Shown in pieces: positions 22,685 through 34,831 of a DNA stretch of 64,000 bases. Made by a program: the position numbers and the translations under genes. The notes beneath the pieces were generated by a model. It had not been told where the DNA came from and searched no databases. It saw only the letters and a program-made list of their open reading frames with translations. This DNA is from Pseudofabraea citricarpa (Eukaryota > Ascomycota > Leotiomycetes > Helotiales > Dermateaceae), in NCBI GenBank assembly GCA_029641185.1, contig JAPWGK010000017.1:806001-870000 (forward strand), written 5' to 3'. How positions within the stretch are numbered: position 1 is the first letter of the stretch; each line of letters begins with the position of its first letter.

Positions 22685-23796
22685 ACTCGGCCAAGCAGCC
22701 AAAAGATTTGAAACAATGAAGAAGTACAATACAGTAAAGACACGGGACACAGAACCCAGGGGTTTGGACGCAATCAAAAGCACCAACGCGGCAAAAGCAA
22801 TGAAACTGGGGTCTCTGGTCGATTCCCAGCAGAAAGGTACATACAGATCTACGTTGCTGCCACGTCACTGACGCTTTTCCCACACGCTGGACTCTGTAAC
22901 TGCTGGAGGAGGCGTCTAGGTGAACTTCACTGCGCCTCTCCGCCGGCCAGCAGGTTCAATGAACGAGGATGGGCTCTTGTTGGAAGGCAGCAGCTTGCTG
23001 CACTTGACATTAGGCACTCACGAATGTCTTTGGTGATGATACGACGTTGCGCACAGCTTGCCATAATAGGCAAAACACAACGGTTGACGCTCGGGCTGTG
23101 GCCCATGAGTTTCTGTCCAGTGTCCACGGCTGCAACAGTTGGGGGGCTGAAGCTTGCTTTCTGACACTAGTCCCAACCAGGCAACCAGGATGTGAAGATG
23201 TGAGCGCTAGATTAAGCGAGAGTAGCTAAAGTGCTGCTGACTGCATTCAAGCTTTCGAAGCTTTTCTCCCGCAGTCAACCCACGCTCGCGGGTAAGTGCT
23301 CACCACCGAAGAGGGGGGGCTGGTTGGAATGCCACGTCCTTGCTAGACAGGGGACTGAAGCCATGCCCGAAAGCTTCTTCAACGATTCGGTGATTGGATG
23401 TCTTGTGGAGTGTGCAGGATAAGGCTGAGGCACAGTCGAACCAACAAATCAACCAGGCCAGGCTTCTTTGCCGTTATCCAGCGTTGTTTTCGTAGTCCCC
23501 GAGGCTGAGCTCAAGTTGACATCCAGATGGCTCTTCTAGGCCTAGGAAAAGTGGGAGTGATGGGGAATGATTAACCCCAATGCCTGGGAGCAGACATCTT
23601 TTGGGTCTCCACTGCGATAACATGGAAGCAGAGTAAGTATTTAATCTCCTTGAGATCCCTCCTTCCAAGAGGATAACAAACAGCTCACTCGAACAATCAA
23701 TTCCTTGGACTATAAAGAACTGTATACAACGGTCGAACACTTATATTCCTTTCTACCAAGCAATCTCTACATCCAGTACCTCATCAACTACCAAAA
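22685..23796. other. Divergent promoter interval
   Basis: A 1.1-kb region between the start of the minus-strand regulator and the start of the plus-strand membrane protein. No gene is supported. A TATA-like TATAAAG lies at 23711-23717, 86 bp before the membrane-protein ATG, a plausible core promoter position. Confidence 0.5.
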
Positions 23797-24735
23797 ATGG
23801 CAATCGACTATCGCAACGGCATTTCCATCGCCGAACTCATCGTCTATGTGCCAGCTCTAGCCATCGCCATTCTTCTATGTATACGCCATGGATTTGGGAA
23901 GAGTTCGGGCTGGTACTTTCTGATCATTTTCACACTAGCTCGTATCATTGGCCCCATCATGCAGCTTTTGACCATCAGCAACCCCAGAAGCGTGAGCTTG
24001 TATACTGGCGTGGTCATCCTCCAAACGATCGGTATTTCTCCACTGATACTGGCCACGCTGGGCCTTCTCAGTCGCGCACTTGAGAGCATCCACCGAAACC
24101 AGAAGACGGTATTGAGCACGCGCATGCTGAAGTTTATCGAAACAATCATGCTGGTTGGCTTGATTCTAGGAATTATCGGGGGTATCAGCGCGAGCAAACA
24201 TGTCAGCACCGGCGTCTACCACCCAGGGAGCTTGAGCAAGGCCGGAACAGCACTCTTCATCGCCTCGTTTGCCGCGATCGTTCTGGTCACCATCATAATG
24301 TCCTTCTCCATCTCGCACGCCGAAGCGGGAGAGAAGCGAGTTCTTCTGGCCGTTGCCATCTCACTACCCTTCATCCTCGTTCGCTTAATCTACTCGTGCT
24401 TCGTCACCTTCTCATCCATCAAAGCATTCAACCAGATTACAGGCAGCGCCACGATTTTCTTATGCGTAGCTCTGATTGAAGAGTTGGTCGTCGTTGCCAT
24501 CTACGAACTCGTCGGCCTTACCTTGCAATCAATCCCCAAGGACAGACGCCACCCTGTCGGTCAGCACCAGCAAGTCGCCAGTGTCGATAGCGCCGAGTAT
24601 GCTTCTCAGAGACAAGGCGGAGCTGGAGACATGGCCAAGCGGATTGCAAAGAAAACCATCATTGGACGCTTGGTCACTTATGGCATGGAGAAGCATTCGA
24701 GACGAAATGATGTTGAGATGGGAACGAGGCGATGA
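23797..24735 (+). CDS. Seven-helix membrane protein, DUF7702-like
   Basis: An intronless 312-aa integral membrane protein. Seven hydrophobic helices can be read: AELIVYVPALAIAILLCI, WYFLIIFTLARIIGPIM, a segment around VVILQTIGISPLILATLG, FIETIMLVGLILGIIGGI, ALFIASFAAIVLVTIIM, LLAVAISLPFILVRLIYS and IFLCVALIEELVVVAIYE. A hydrophilic, probably cytoplasmic tail of about 60 residues follows. The start YRNGISIAELIVYVP and overall layout match a fungal family I know as DUF7702, whose function is unknown; that name is from memory. The ATG follows an A-rich context typical of fungal starts, and the TATA-like element 86 bp upstream supports it. Receptor or transporter function is not shown. Confidence 0.88.
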   Translation: MAIDYRNGISIAELIVYVPALAIAILLCIRHGFGKSSGWYFLIIFTLARIIGPIMQLLTISNPRSVSLYTGVVILQTIGISPLILATLGLLSRALESIHRNQKTVLSTRMLKFIETIMLVGLILGIIGGISASKHVSTGVYHPGSLSKAGTALFIASFAAIVLVTIIMSFSISHAEAGEKRVLLAVAISLPFILVRLIYSCFVTFSSIKAFNQITGSATIFLCVALIEELVVVAIYELVGLTLQSIPKDRRHPVGQHQQVASVDSAEYASQRQGGAGDMAKRIAKKTIIGRLVTYGMEKHSRRNDVEMGTRR

Positions 24736-25312
24736 GTACAACACTAGCCAGCCGATGGGTGTAGCGAGACTCGGATTGAGTTGAGGAGGCGACTTTGAGC
24801 ACAAGGCCAACCAACAACCAACAGATGGGCGTCTTCAGATTCGTTACCGGAGTTTTTGCAGTTCAAGTATATAATGGGAGGGAAAACAATCTTGGGGGTT
24901 TCTTTTGTCACTTTAGCGTCTTAGCGTCAAATCATAGATCATCGGTGCATAGTAGAATTTGCTTAATAATGTCTCACCTTGCTTAAGAACTTCCACGTGT
25001 TTGTGTAAATGTAGTTTTTTTTTAAACAGGTATTCTGCTTGTCAAAAGAGAGAAATAGATGACGCTAAGAGCAACATGCGTTTCACTGACCAGACACAAA
25101 ACCACAATTCTTAAACCTCCGATCAAGCAAAGTAAAGGCAAAGAACTAACTTGCTTAATGAATATATGATCCGCATTCCATATGAAACTCCCTTTTCTCA
25201 TCTTTAAAAATGCTCTGTTGTGCTTGAGACGCCACGCCTCACTTTAGCCAAAGCACCGTTTCTAAGATTACAAGAAAATACCCTAGTTCATACAGGGCGC
25301 CCCCGAGGTTCA
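24736..25312. other. Intergenic between convergent genes
   Basis: This 577-bp interval holds the 3' flanks of the membrane-protein gene and the PTM1-like gene. It includes a short T-run near 25015 and no other feature. Confidence 0.5.
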
Positions 25313-27232
25313 TCACTTCGATTTGTTCGGCGCCGATACAAGTTTCCTGCCCTCCTCGTCATCACTGCCGTCGTCGCTCCATCTGTCTCCATCCTCTCCA
25401 ACTGCGAATATCGTCTCCCCGTCAAGACTGTCTCGCGGAATCTCCTTTGCTGTGTTGGCTCCTCGAGGAGGATCATATCTGGCACCTTCCTGCCCACGGT
25501 CATTCCTGTCACCTCTATGGGCAGCAGCATTTTCTGGGTCATCATCGTCTGGGTCATCAGCTCCGAAGTCTGCGATCTCAAATCCTTCATCGTCTTGAGC
25601 AAGCTCATCGCTCATTGCAAATCTTCTGTTGTTGGCAGTTGGTCGCCAGAGGTAAGCAATAAACATGACATCAGCCAAATAAACAAGATTGAGCCATCCG
25701 TCAAGGATGAACCACCGGGTTTGCCAATGAAATGGTACGAAATCTGGATCCGACGCTGATGCGAACGAGAACGAGTTGAAGAAGAAGAAAGCAAAGATGA
25801 CCATGATGGATGCTAGTATGCACCACCAAAGCTTTCGGTACATAAGAGCCTTTTGGGTCTGTTTTCGTTCTGTCAAATCCTTCATTGTCAGATTTAGAGA
25901 GTTGAGAGTCCAGACATAGAAAGCAGTCAAGGTTCCTGCAAGAGGAAGGATGACAAATAACACTAATGGACCTATGTACTCATGAGCGTAGTTATTAGAC
26001 AGTTTGATAGAGATGTCTTACCAGCATGCTCTGGAGTAATTGTCAAGCTAGCAATTGCATAGATGAGGCCGAAAACAAAATGTGCTCCTGCCAGCCATCG
26101 AACATAAATCATGGTCTTTCCAAGGCTGGGCTTGACGACACCATAACCCATGCAGACGATGAGTAGAAGAAAGAAAGAAAATGAATTTCTTCCGGCATTA
26201 AGGATCGAAACCAGCATCATCAGGGCTTTTGAGCCCCAATTAGATCCAGCTCGATTGAGATAATCTAAGACGGTCAATGGCTGTAATTATTTTATCGGGA
26301 GCGTGCCAATTACCATAGAAACCCCATGTCATCAACATCTCTACAATCAAGAAAAGAATGATGGCGGTGATGTAATTTTGAACAGGTACTAGAGATTATG
26401 TAAGTATCTTGGCAGTAAGATCCAACGTGGTTGCTTACATATGTCGTGTCGATGTTGAGCGTAAAGGAATGCCCAAAATCTAAAGAGTGTTAGAGCTGAA
26501 AAGTAAAGCATTGCTGAGATAGACGTACGCTCCGACCACTGCATAAACTATAGTAATGCCACCATAAAATGGTAGCTTGGCGATCTGGGCGGCTGGAAGC
26601 TCGCCATAAGCGTTTCGGAATTCCACGATGAGTTTGTACTCGAGATCTGCAGGATTGAACGAAGTAGTTCCCACGCAGTAATATCCTGTCTTCTTGATTT
26701 TGTAGTCGATAACCTCAGGATCTGTCAGATGTATCGCGCGGGTATCGATTGGGTTCACGGATAAATCGGTTGCGTTTGGGGAGAGTATAAACTCTCCAGT
26801 CTGGTTCGCATTGCAGAAGCCGTTCGAAATATTCTCGATATCGCAGATGTACTCTTTCTATTAGTTCGTTAGTATATTCCGGAATGCCTTGCCGAGGACC
26901 AATGTACCTGGAGAGAATCCGCTGTTGGATACAGGCCGATAAGATGCTCGTCTTTCCACTCAAACACCACAATACTTGCAACAGGATCAGATCCCTCATC
27001 CGCAGTTTGTTTAATAAACTTGATCAGTATGAATGGATCGACCGCACCGCCCCAAGCTCTCCTGCTATACATGCCGGCGCATCGTTGCCTGTTGTCGTCG
27101 CTTTGGTCCTGCGACTATTAGATACTGGCCATAGACATTTCGAAAGATTCAACCAACCATAGACACCTCCAAAGCCCTGACTGTCACGATTGACAGGGCC
27201 AGCATGAGAAGGCCATGGAGCCAGCTCCTCAT
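25313..27232 (-). CDS. PTM1: PTM1-like Golgi/endosomal seven-helix protein (GOST family)
   Basis: A member of the family containing yeast Ptm1 and animal GPR107/TMEM87, which act in Golgi and endosome trafficking. Seven exons give 540 aa: 27232-27158, 27108-26908, 26857-26529, 26479-26439, 26388-26314, 26264-26022 and 25971-25313. Exon 6 was joined at the acceptor that yields WGFYDYLNRAGSN, the conserved family reading. The order is signal peptide (about 20 residues), lumenal domain with CAGMYSRRAWGG and paired cysteines, seven membrane helices including a segment through NAGRNSFSFFLLLIVCMGYG and VKPSLGK, and an acidic Asp-rich cytoplasmic tail. All introns are 49-57 bp. The lumenal half and helices fit the family well; the first intron (donor GTTGGT) is the least certain. 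Confidence 0.92.
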
Positions 27233-27581
27233 GATTGCTGGTAGCCTTGCGGGCTGACGGACGGATGTTGAGAGTTCGGATCAGGGATAAATGCCCATGC
27301 AAATAGTGGCTTTAACTATTGAACAGGCTGTGAGTAATCAGCGCCGAGTATTTAATGTGGCCTGCAGTATCGAATAGCAAATGGGCCAGGGAAAGAAGTT
27401 TGTGATCTTGAGCTCCAGCTGTCCACGAGGAAACGTCTCCACATAAACGACCTTAGTGCAGACAGGCGGCAGCGCGCCCCTAGCATCAAGCACAGACCAC
27501 CACAAGGCTCCAAATGTGCCTTGTGAAAATCATCCCACGGCGCCCGCCATCGCCAAATAAAGAACTACACCCCGCTACACC
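27233..27581. other. Divergent promoter between PTM1-like and NCS2/CTU2 genes
   Basis: Only 349 bp separate two divergent start codons, so both promoters must share this space. No distinct motif stands out. Confidence 0.5.
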
Positions 27582-28769
27582 ATGGCAGAATCAGAGATAA
27601 ATCCAGACACAAAGGAGTCTAGTAGCATGTGCAAGAGATGCAACGAGCATAAGGCCACGCAGAAGATAAGATCCGAGCCTGTCTGCCAGTACGCCTCACT
27701 CGCCGCACCCCAATGAATCATACTAACCTCTACAAGGAAATGCTTCACACAGTACGTTTCCACCAAAGCTGTGAAGCGTATGGAAACATACCGAGTTCGA
27801 GGATCTACAGCAAAGACGATCCGAAAGCTCCTCCTTCCCTTATCGTTTGGACCCTCGTCCGCGAGCCTACTTCATATTTTAGACCAGCACCTTCAAGGAC
27901 AATACGATCGAATGAACAGGGCAGCATACGAGCTGTATGTGGTCCATATTGACCTGTACTTGGAGGAGGCAGATCGCAAAGACTCAGCGACCCTACTGGC
28001 GAAATATAAGGCTCGCTTTCCAAGGCATATCTATTCGACTGTTGGTCTCGAAGATGCTCTTGCGCTGGACAATATTGATTGGGAGGCTTTACACACAAAA
28101 TCACCTTTAGATGATTCCAGGCCGGCCACAGAAAAGTTGCAAGAACTCATTGGATCGATGCCATCAGCCACTTCAAAGGCAGATATTATCTCTACTTTAT
28201 TATCACGACTCCTAGTGGATGTCGCAAAGAATAATAATTGCGAGAGTATACTCTTCGGAGATTCCACAACACGTCTTGCAGAGAAGACTCTCACAGAAAC
28301 TGCCAAAGGCCGTGGGTTCTCATTACCATGGCAAGTCTCTGATGGCACATCTCCTTATGGTGTTGGGTTTAATTACCCTCTCAGAGACATTTTGAAGAAA
28401 GAGCTCGTCGCCTTTTCTTCGCTTACCAATCCCTCACTTGCAGATTTGATCAAATACCCTGAGCCAATGTCACAGCTATCAGCGTCGTCGAAAACAACCA
28501 CAATTGATGATCTCATGGTACAATACTTTGAGTCAGCCGAAGAGAACTATCCAAGCATAGTAGCAAATGTGGTGAGGACATCAAGCAAACTGAAACCCCT
28601 CTCTGGCAACGAGGTTTCCGCATGTGGAGTATGCGGGCTTCCAGTGGCTGAAGGGACCGATGGCATTTTCGGATGGGGAGGTGACCAGAATTCAGATTCG
28701 AGGCCGATAAGCAACGATAACCAAGCAAGTGTCATGTGTTATGGTTGTTCTAGATCCATCAATGGATGA
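27582..28769 (+). CDS. NCS2: Cytoplasmic tRNA 2-thiolation protein 2 (NCS2/CTU2)
   Basis: A partner of Ncs6/CTU1 in the thiolation step that makes the mcm5s2U34 modification of tRNA-Lys, -Glu and -Gln, using sulfur carried by Urm1. Two exons, 27582-27688 and 27737-28769, join through a 48-bp intron to give 379 aa and restore CQKCFTQYVSTKAVKR. The N-terminal cysteine pairs (CKRC, CQKC) and the C-terminal pairs (CGVC, CYGC) are the metal-binding motifs of the family. The central nucleotide-binding fold lacks the full PP-loop, as is normal for CTU2. It includes GDSTTRLAEKTL, matching the family's G(D/H)-x-T-x-x-A region. The stop lies 128 bp from the convergent carrier gene. Confidence 0.93.
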
Positions 28770-28897
28770 ATAACTTTATATTTCATGGTATCTATCAGCT
28801 CTTGAGTTAACGCTTTCGTAGATGCTTGGGATCACCGATCCTCAGCTAATATACATGATATATCCAAACAGCTTAACTGAGACGGCAACCTCTCAGC

Positions 28898-29990
28898 TCA
28901 TATGGAGCTCTTCACATTGGAAGGGAGGACTCGATCCTCGAATTTCCGCATCAGCTTGTTAGTCTGCTCCGCCAAGCTGAGCGTCAAGATGGTGTGTGGT
29001 AAGATTCTAGCCAAATGTGGCAAGAATCCTTTGTAGATAGCAAGGAGACCCTCGGTCTGGATTGTCTTGGATAGACAGTCGAAGACACCTTTGTATAAGT
29101 TGCCGTTCTGATTATACATGCGTGACATGATGGTGTCTTGATTGGAGAAGATTAGCGAAGAACAACGACTTAGTGTTAATCCAACATACCTGGAGGATGC
29201 ATTACACAGCAAACCACAAATCCACTGGCAGTGCTACTCATCAAATGCAACGTCGGACCCTCTTCCATTCCCAAATGTTTCACAAGTCGCCGTTTCGCGA
29301 AGAAATATGTTGGCAGTTGCACTGAACTTCCAAAACCTGTTCGGACCATCGCGGCACCAACACCTCTGTACAACCCTGATACACCCTCGCCCTTGTAGAT
29401 CTTCCTCATACCATCCACCGCATTCTTGTACTGATGTTGCGTGCCGACCGGCGCAAACGGCGAGAAACTTTGTAACCGTGTCTTGACTAAGAAGAAGGGA
29501 CTTCCAGCAGCAGCGCCCAGAATACCGGACGTCGCGCCTGAGAAGATATTGATGCCCAAATTTTGAGTCTTTGGATCGGTGTAAATCGAGGTGGTAAGGG
29601 TGCTCCGTATCGGTTCGTAGAAGCCTAATCTGCAGCCATTGAGAATCATTTGATATATGTATGCCGCGCCGATTCCACGATAGATCCCACGTAATCCCTC
29701 ATTGCCGACAATTACTTTCACACCATGGAACGGGCCCTTGTACATGCGCGGCTGATGAGCTTTATCCTGAAGCTCTCCTTGCAACTGCATGCTGGAGGAT
29801 ATTAGCGCCGTCTGGCAAATATTTGATATTGAGCTCGCTCACCGGATCTTGACCGTCTCGAACGGGTGCGTAGCTGTGACAGCACCACAAGCAGCAACAC
29901 CACCAGCGAGGAACGCCCTGAAGATAGTGTTAGTATGAGCAAACTCAATTGGCGACTCTGGGTCGAGTCTCACCCTAAAGTCGTCGCCAT
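28898..29990 (-). CDS. OAC1: Mitochondrial carrier, OAC1-type (oxaloacetate/sulfate)
   Basis: A six-helix inner-membrane carrier of 310 aa. The exons are 29990-29974, 29917-29843, 29791-29190 and 29136-28898; all junctions keep frame. Three solute-carrier repeats are visible: PFETVKIRMQLQGEL in repeat 1, PFFLVKTRLQ in repeat 2, and a variant PPDTIMSRMYNQ in repeat 3. The PFETVKIRMQLQGEL opening and the NGNLYKGVFDCLSKT segment are typical of the Oac1 subfamily, which exchanges oxaloacetate, sulfate or related anions. Substrate assignment is by resemblance only. The first exon encodes just MATTLG. The start codon is 495 bp from that of the divergent SWD2 gene. Confidence 0.9.
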
Positions 29991-30485
29991 CTTGTGATAT
30001 CTACTCTGCCACGGCGACAAAATCCCAAGTGTTGTTGATGCTGCAACGCCAGCGCAGGGGAGCTTTCAGCCAGATATTTCCTCGAGAACAACGGTCGCAC
30101 AAGTCGAAACTGTAGGGCGTTTGATTGGCAGGATGACAGCAGTCTATTAATGGGGGTCCCAAGGTAAATATCTGGCTGGCTGTGCTGATCTTCAAACCTA
30201 AACTTTTTGTGCTGCTTACTCAAGTCCACATCGCGACTCGCCCGTCATCTAGAGCTGGCGCAGGGCAGGGCAGGGTCTCCATTATTTCTCTCCGACGCCG
30301 GACTTGGTTTTTGCTTGGGTGTTTCAGCCTTAACGTCCAGGCGTCAAAGCAAGCCGGTCTGGTCCTGTCACGCGTCGTGAATTAGTGAGCTCCACGTGAT
30401 ATCAATCTTTTACACCCGCCGAACTTAACTCATCGTTGTTTCCCGCACGCAACTTATCAAGATAGGGCTAGGAGCTCGTGACAGG
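29991..30485. promoter_or_regulatory. Shared divergent promoter of OAC1-type carrier and SWD2
   Basis: The two start codons face away from each other across 495 bp. Within it, cagccagatattt at 30067-30079 is repeated inverted as aaatatctggctg at 30166-30178, with 86 bp between. The arms could be a regulatory pair, a hairpin or a small mobile-element relic. A C/T-rich tract and CACGTG (30392-30397) lie nearer the SWD2 start. Confidence 0.45.
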
Positions 30486-31738
30486 ATGGCATCGACACCG
30501 ATGGCTATCGACTCCCCAGTCGGGTTGAATGGACTCAGTGGATTGAACAACGCAGCCAGGGCACCTCCACCAACAGGAAAGCTCTCAGATCTGATCTCCA
30601 TATACAGGCCTACCAAGGTAAGTAATACCCCGAGCTAGATTGAACACAACCTGACCAAAAGTCAGTCCTTCCGAAGAGAGCCGCCGTCCTTGAATAAGGC
30701 AGTCAAAGAAACAGCGGTGCTCTCTATTGACTTCGATGATTCTGGAGATCACCTCCTTACTTCTGAGAGCGACAACAGTCTCCAAATCTATAATGTCAAG
30801 GAAGGAAAATTCCAGAAGACATCTCTGAGTCAAAAGTACGGTGCCAACCATGCCATGTTTACGCACAAAGATTCATGCATCATTCACTCAAGTACGAAAC
30901 AGAACCGTAAGTATCTATATCAGCTTCGGGTGCATACCAAAAGCCTTGCTGAAATTCAGATCTAGATACAATCAGATATCTGTCAACCCACGACAATAAC
31001 TATCTACGCTACTTTGAAGGGCATGAGCAGAACGTCACGTGTCTGTCGCTCCATCCAGGCGCAGATCAATTTCTATCCTGCAGCGAAGACAACACTGTCC
31101 GGATGTGGGATATCGCAACGAAGAACGTATGCGGTACCCTTAACCTGACGGGAGCGCACCTTGCAGCCTGGGATCCAACCGGAAATGTCTTCGCAGTCGC
31201 GTCACCCGTAGCTGGAACCATCCTCTTGTACGATGCACGCAACTATGACCATGAACCATTCAGCACCTTTGATGTTTTTCAGATGTGCCATGAGTACAAC
31301 CCTACTTGTGTGGGTAAAGGATGGAACAAGCTCGAGTTTTCCAACGACGGGAAATCCATCTTACTCGGGACAACGGGCAAGGGCCATTTCCTCCTGGATG
31401 CCTTCGATGGATCTTTGAAGTCTTTCCTTGTACGAGACAGAGGCGGAACGAAGCGTTTGGGGGCTGGCGATCATTCTGGCAGCGGCGAGGACCTGCCAAC
31501 AAGTACAGGAGACTGCTGTTTCACCTCTGATGGACGATTCGTGATCAGTGGGATGCGCAAAGAGAATGTTCTCGTTTGGGATACGCTGATGTCGTCACCC
31601 GACAAGAAGTTGAAGCCCATTCACGAGCTAGAACACAAAGGCGAAGCAGCTGTTATGGCATTCAATCCTCGGTACCATTTCTTCGCCACGGGCGACAAGG
31701 AGCTTGTCTTCTGGATGCCAGATCCCAATGCTGCTTGA
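30486..31738 (+). CDS. SWD2: WD40 protein Swd2 of the Set1/COMPASS complex
   Basis: Swd2 is a WD40 subunit of the Set1 histone H3-Lys4 methyltransferase complex and, in yeast, also of the cleavage/polyadenylation factor. The exons 30486-30617, 30666-30906 and 30966-31738 join to 381 aa. The second intron is removed to give TIRYLSTHDNNYLRYFEGH, characteristic of Swd2 orthologues. WD repeats are visible from the start (VLSIDFDDSGDHLLTSESD) through CSEDNTVRMWDI to the last repeat ending ATGDKELVFWMPD. The N-terminal 45 residues are low-complexity. The homologous fungal proteins have similar length. Confidence 0.93.
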
Positions 31739-33845
31739 TAAACTTGCAGCTAGAAATAAAAACCCGTGGTTGGAACAGAGGCATGGTGAGATTGATACCC
31801 CTAAAAAAGTATTCGGAGGCACGTATTTGGCGTTCGGTGGAGCAGGAAATTAAGGGACTGAAGCGACAGACAGGATTGGCGAGCCACAGAATAGCACGCC
31901 GCAGTGAGGAACTGTCCCTTCTCACGAGGAGTTATTGGATCAACCAAGGTCACATCTCAGATTTAGATAATGCCGGTGGCGAGGATATCAAGCATCTATT
32001 TTCGTACCCGATATTGTTGGTTCTAATATCATCCTTGCAAGATAGCTGGGAAGGTTCACGAATTCAGCCATGTACCAAAACAAACATTTCCTCTTCCGCG
32101 TGCCAATATCCCAAAACACAAGCACAGTCTCTCACCACAGGTATCATTATATCCGCACCTTCCATCCATCAAGCCCCCAACCGTCTATTCAAAAGCAGTA
32201 ACTCCATCACCGTCTATCGCCAATGCACCACTCCCAAAAAGCATCTCGAAACCTCGAATAACCAACACCTTGAAGAGTGTCAGTCGACAAACCCATCGAA
32301 AATCCGAAAAGAGCGAAGACTCACCATAGACGCCCCTACCGAACTCCTTTTAAAATCTCTGTCCCTTTTTCTCTCAACGAGACTCTTCTTGCTCGGGCGA
32401 GAGCAGAGTCCGAGAAGGACTAGGAGGAGGGTTGGGCGGAGGAGAAGGCGGATCACCTCTTGACATGGTGAAGGACGAAAGCGTTCGTTTCTTCTTTCCT
32501 AGGATCTCGCCGTCGAGTTTGTTGGGTCCGAGTGTTCGACGTGGCTGATTGACTGGCCAGGAAATTTTGTTGGGGAGAGAGGCAGGAGACAAAAAAAAGC
32601 AAAGAAGTTCTCCAGGCCAGGAGGGAGGGGAGGGACTTTATAACGCCGCCTGCAGAGGCCGGTAGACAAGCAAGCCTGCAACAAGCAAGCAGGGCGAAAA
32701 ATAAAATAAAAGAGAGATGTGATAGTGGTGAGCGGCGGTGGAAGTATGATAAGATCGGCCCAATCAGTGGATTCCTTCTGTCTGCACTTCTCCTCTCTCT
32801 GCTCTGATTTTTTTTTTCGGCGAGGGGAGCGTGAAGGGAGAAGGCGAGACGGGGAAGGGAGGACATTCTTTTATTTTTTATACGCACGCACGCAAGAGTC
32901 GACCTTGACTGACTGACTAGCTGCTCGGTTCGGTGATGTGCTGGACGTTGTTTCCCCCAAAGCAAACAAACCCAGATCGCTGCTTGGCGAGGGTGAGAGG
33001 GAGGGGCGGCATCTCTTCTGTTCTGCTGCAAGGCAAGGAAAATAACTCATGCAATGCAGATGCAGATGCAGACGCAGGTGCAATGTAATGTCATGTAATG
33101 GATGGGCCTCCCGTGTACCGGTCGGTTACAGTGCCGCCAGCGTCAGCGTCACCGTCACATACACCGTCACTTCTACACTCAGCTCTACCTCTACCGGTAC
33201 CGGCAAACGCAATGCTGTACTTCCTGTGAGTGCACAAGGGACTTGGGTACATGTAGGTACGCCTCATGCAAGGCTAAGGCTGAATGAGATTTTGCCCTGC
33301 ACCTGCACTCCCACTTGCACTTCCACCTAGCAAACCAAAAAAAGAACCAAAAAAACCAACAACAGCAACAACAACAAACCGGGGAAGTGGGGATGCGGAA
33401 TCCGTACCTAGGCCCTGTATGCGTACTGTTAGCTGCTGAAAGCTTATTTCCCCTCTTGCGTTCTCATCCCTGCCTCGCACCCAACACACAATACGGTATC
33501 TCAAAATTTCGAACAGAGCGAGTGATCGAACCCGGACAGCAGAACTCTTCCTCGCCCGAAAAGGCAGAGAGAGTAGAGAAAACAAGAAACTAGTTGGACC
33601 GCGGAAAAGAACATCTATCATACTTTCCTCAACTCCTCCCTCTCAGTCAACCTAACCCCTTCTGCGAATATGGAATATAAAAAAAAACACGAGACGTACA
33701 GACAGATAGACAGATAGACAGACAAACAAACAAGAACCCCCCACAATCACCCTCCCCCACATCTCCATCTCCATCATTCATCATCCATCATCCACCCACC
33801 CCTCAACCCCTACTCCCTGCACCTCTCCACCCCTTCCGCATCCTA

Positions 33846-33885
33846 CCTATCCTATCCTATCCTATCCTATCCTATCCTATCCTAT
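33846..33885. repeat. (CCTAT)8 pentanucleotide microsatellite
   Basis: Eight perfect CCTAT copies, flanked by a near-copy on each side (CCTAC, CCCAT). A pure tract of this length is likely to vary in length between strains. Confidence 0.95.
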
Positions 33886-33995
33886 CCCATCCGCACCATA
33901 TCGCGGACGGAGATGAATCCCTCGCAGGTCCGGCTCGCAGCCGATAGGATAAAATGCTGTGGGTAAGGCTGAGAGACGAGCAGGAAATAGCAGCT

Positions 33996-34055
33996 GTCAC
34001 AGTCACTGTCACTGCGACGGTGACGGCGAAGGTGACGGTGATGGTAACGGTGACG
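33996..34055. repeat. Inverted GTCAC/GTGAC array, potential hairpin
   Basis: GTCAC-type repeats (gtcacagtcactgtcac) run directly into GTGAC-type repeats (ggtgacgg...ggtgacgg). As the second motif is the reverse complement of the first, the tract could fold into an imperfect hairpin as DNA or RNA. Confidence 0.75.
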
Positions 34056-34831
34056 GGGGGGCGGGGATGCTGGGTGACATGCAACATGCAACATGCAAAC
34101 CCCGAAGTGACAGATCGAAAAGACCAAAAAAAGAAAAGAAAAGGATCAGACAGGCGGGCAGATCATCAGGTCGTGTAGCGGGTTACGAAACACATAATGG
34201 AACCACGCATGTAGCGGTAACATGCTAGATGAGGTTCTACCAGACCACGTGGTGATATGACTTACCGCACCTTGATTCCTCAAGCAAGAGAAGAGCCAGC
34301 CAGGCAGGAGAGATTGAATTGGTTGATCGGTGTCAAGCGGCTGGGCTGGTTGATTGAAAGTGATTTACGTCTTCTCTTCAAAAACTATCTAGAATCTTTC
34401 TGATCTCAATCTTGATCCGGGAAGCTGCAGCGGTACAGACAAGGAATTGAAAAAGGATTAAAACCATCAGGAAGCCATAAAACTTTCGCCATCTCAAGCC
34501 CCGTTCGCCTTAATGCTTACCCCAGAGAGAGAAGAAGGAAAAACACTCTGTGCCTTTACCCCGTCCACCAATCAGATCCATTCTCCAACCACTACCACGT
34601 TTATGTAATCCGTACCGCTGCACAAAGGCCAGTTCCACTCCACGCCAGAGAAAGAGGTATCGTATTTGAAAGTATGCTTGTGAAAGAGAACATTCTAGGG
34701 TGCCAACAGATCGAATGCACCGGTATCCTTCGTATATTTGGCTTGCCTTGTTTCAGATGCAACGCAACCGGAAGGGCCGTTGCGCAAGTTGCCGTATGGG
34801 ATCGGCCCGTTTGATGAAGATGGAACCGAGC

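Larger units (their letters stand above)
31739..34831. other. 3.1-kb gene-free island rich in simple repeats
   Basis: This interval lies between the convergent 3' ends of SWD2 and VPS1. A 295-codon plus-strand frame near 31576-32463 overlaps SWD2, contains no domain and looks spurious. The rest is low-complexity: imperfect atgcag repeats near 33050, GTCACC-type repeats near 33130, a purine/pyrimidine-biased stretch, acagatag runs near 33700, (CCTAT)8 at 33846-33885 and an inverted GTCAC/GTGAC array at 33996-34055. A non-coding transcript cannot be excluded. Confidence 0.5.

Noticed and set aside
31576..32463. 295-codon plus-strand frame after SWD2
   Set aside because: It overlaps SWD2 in another frame, has no domain or coding-like composition and begins without supporting signals.
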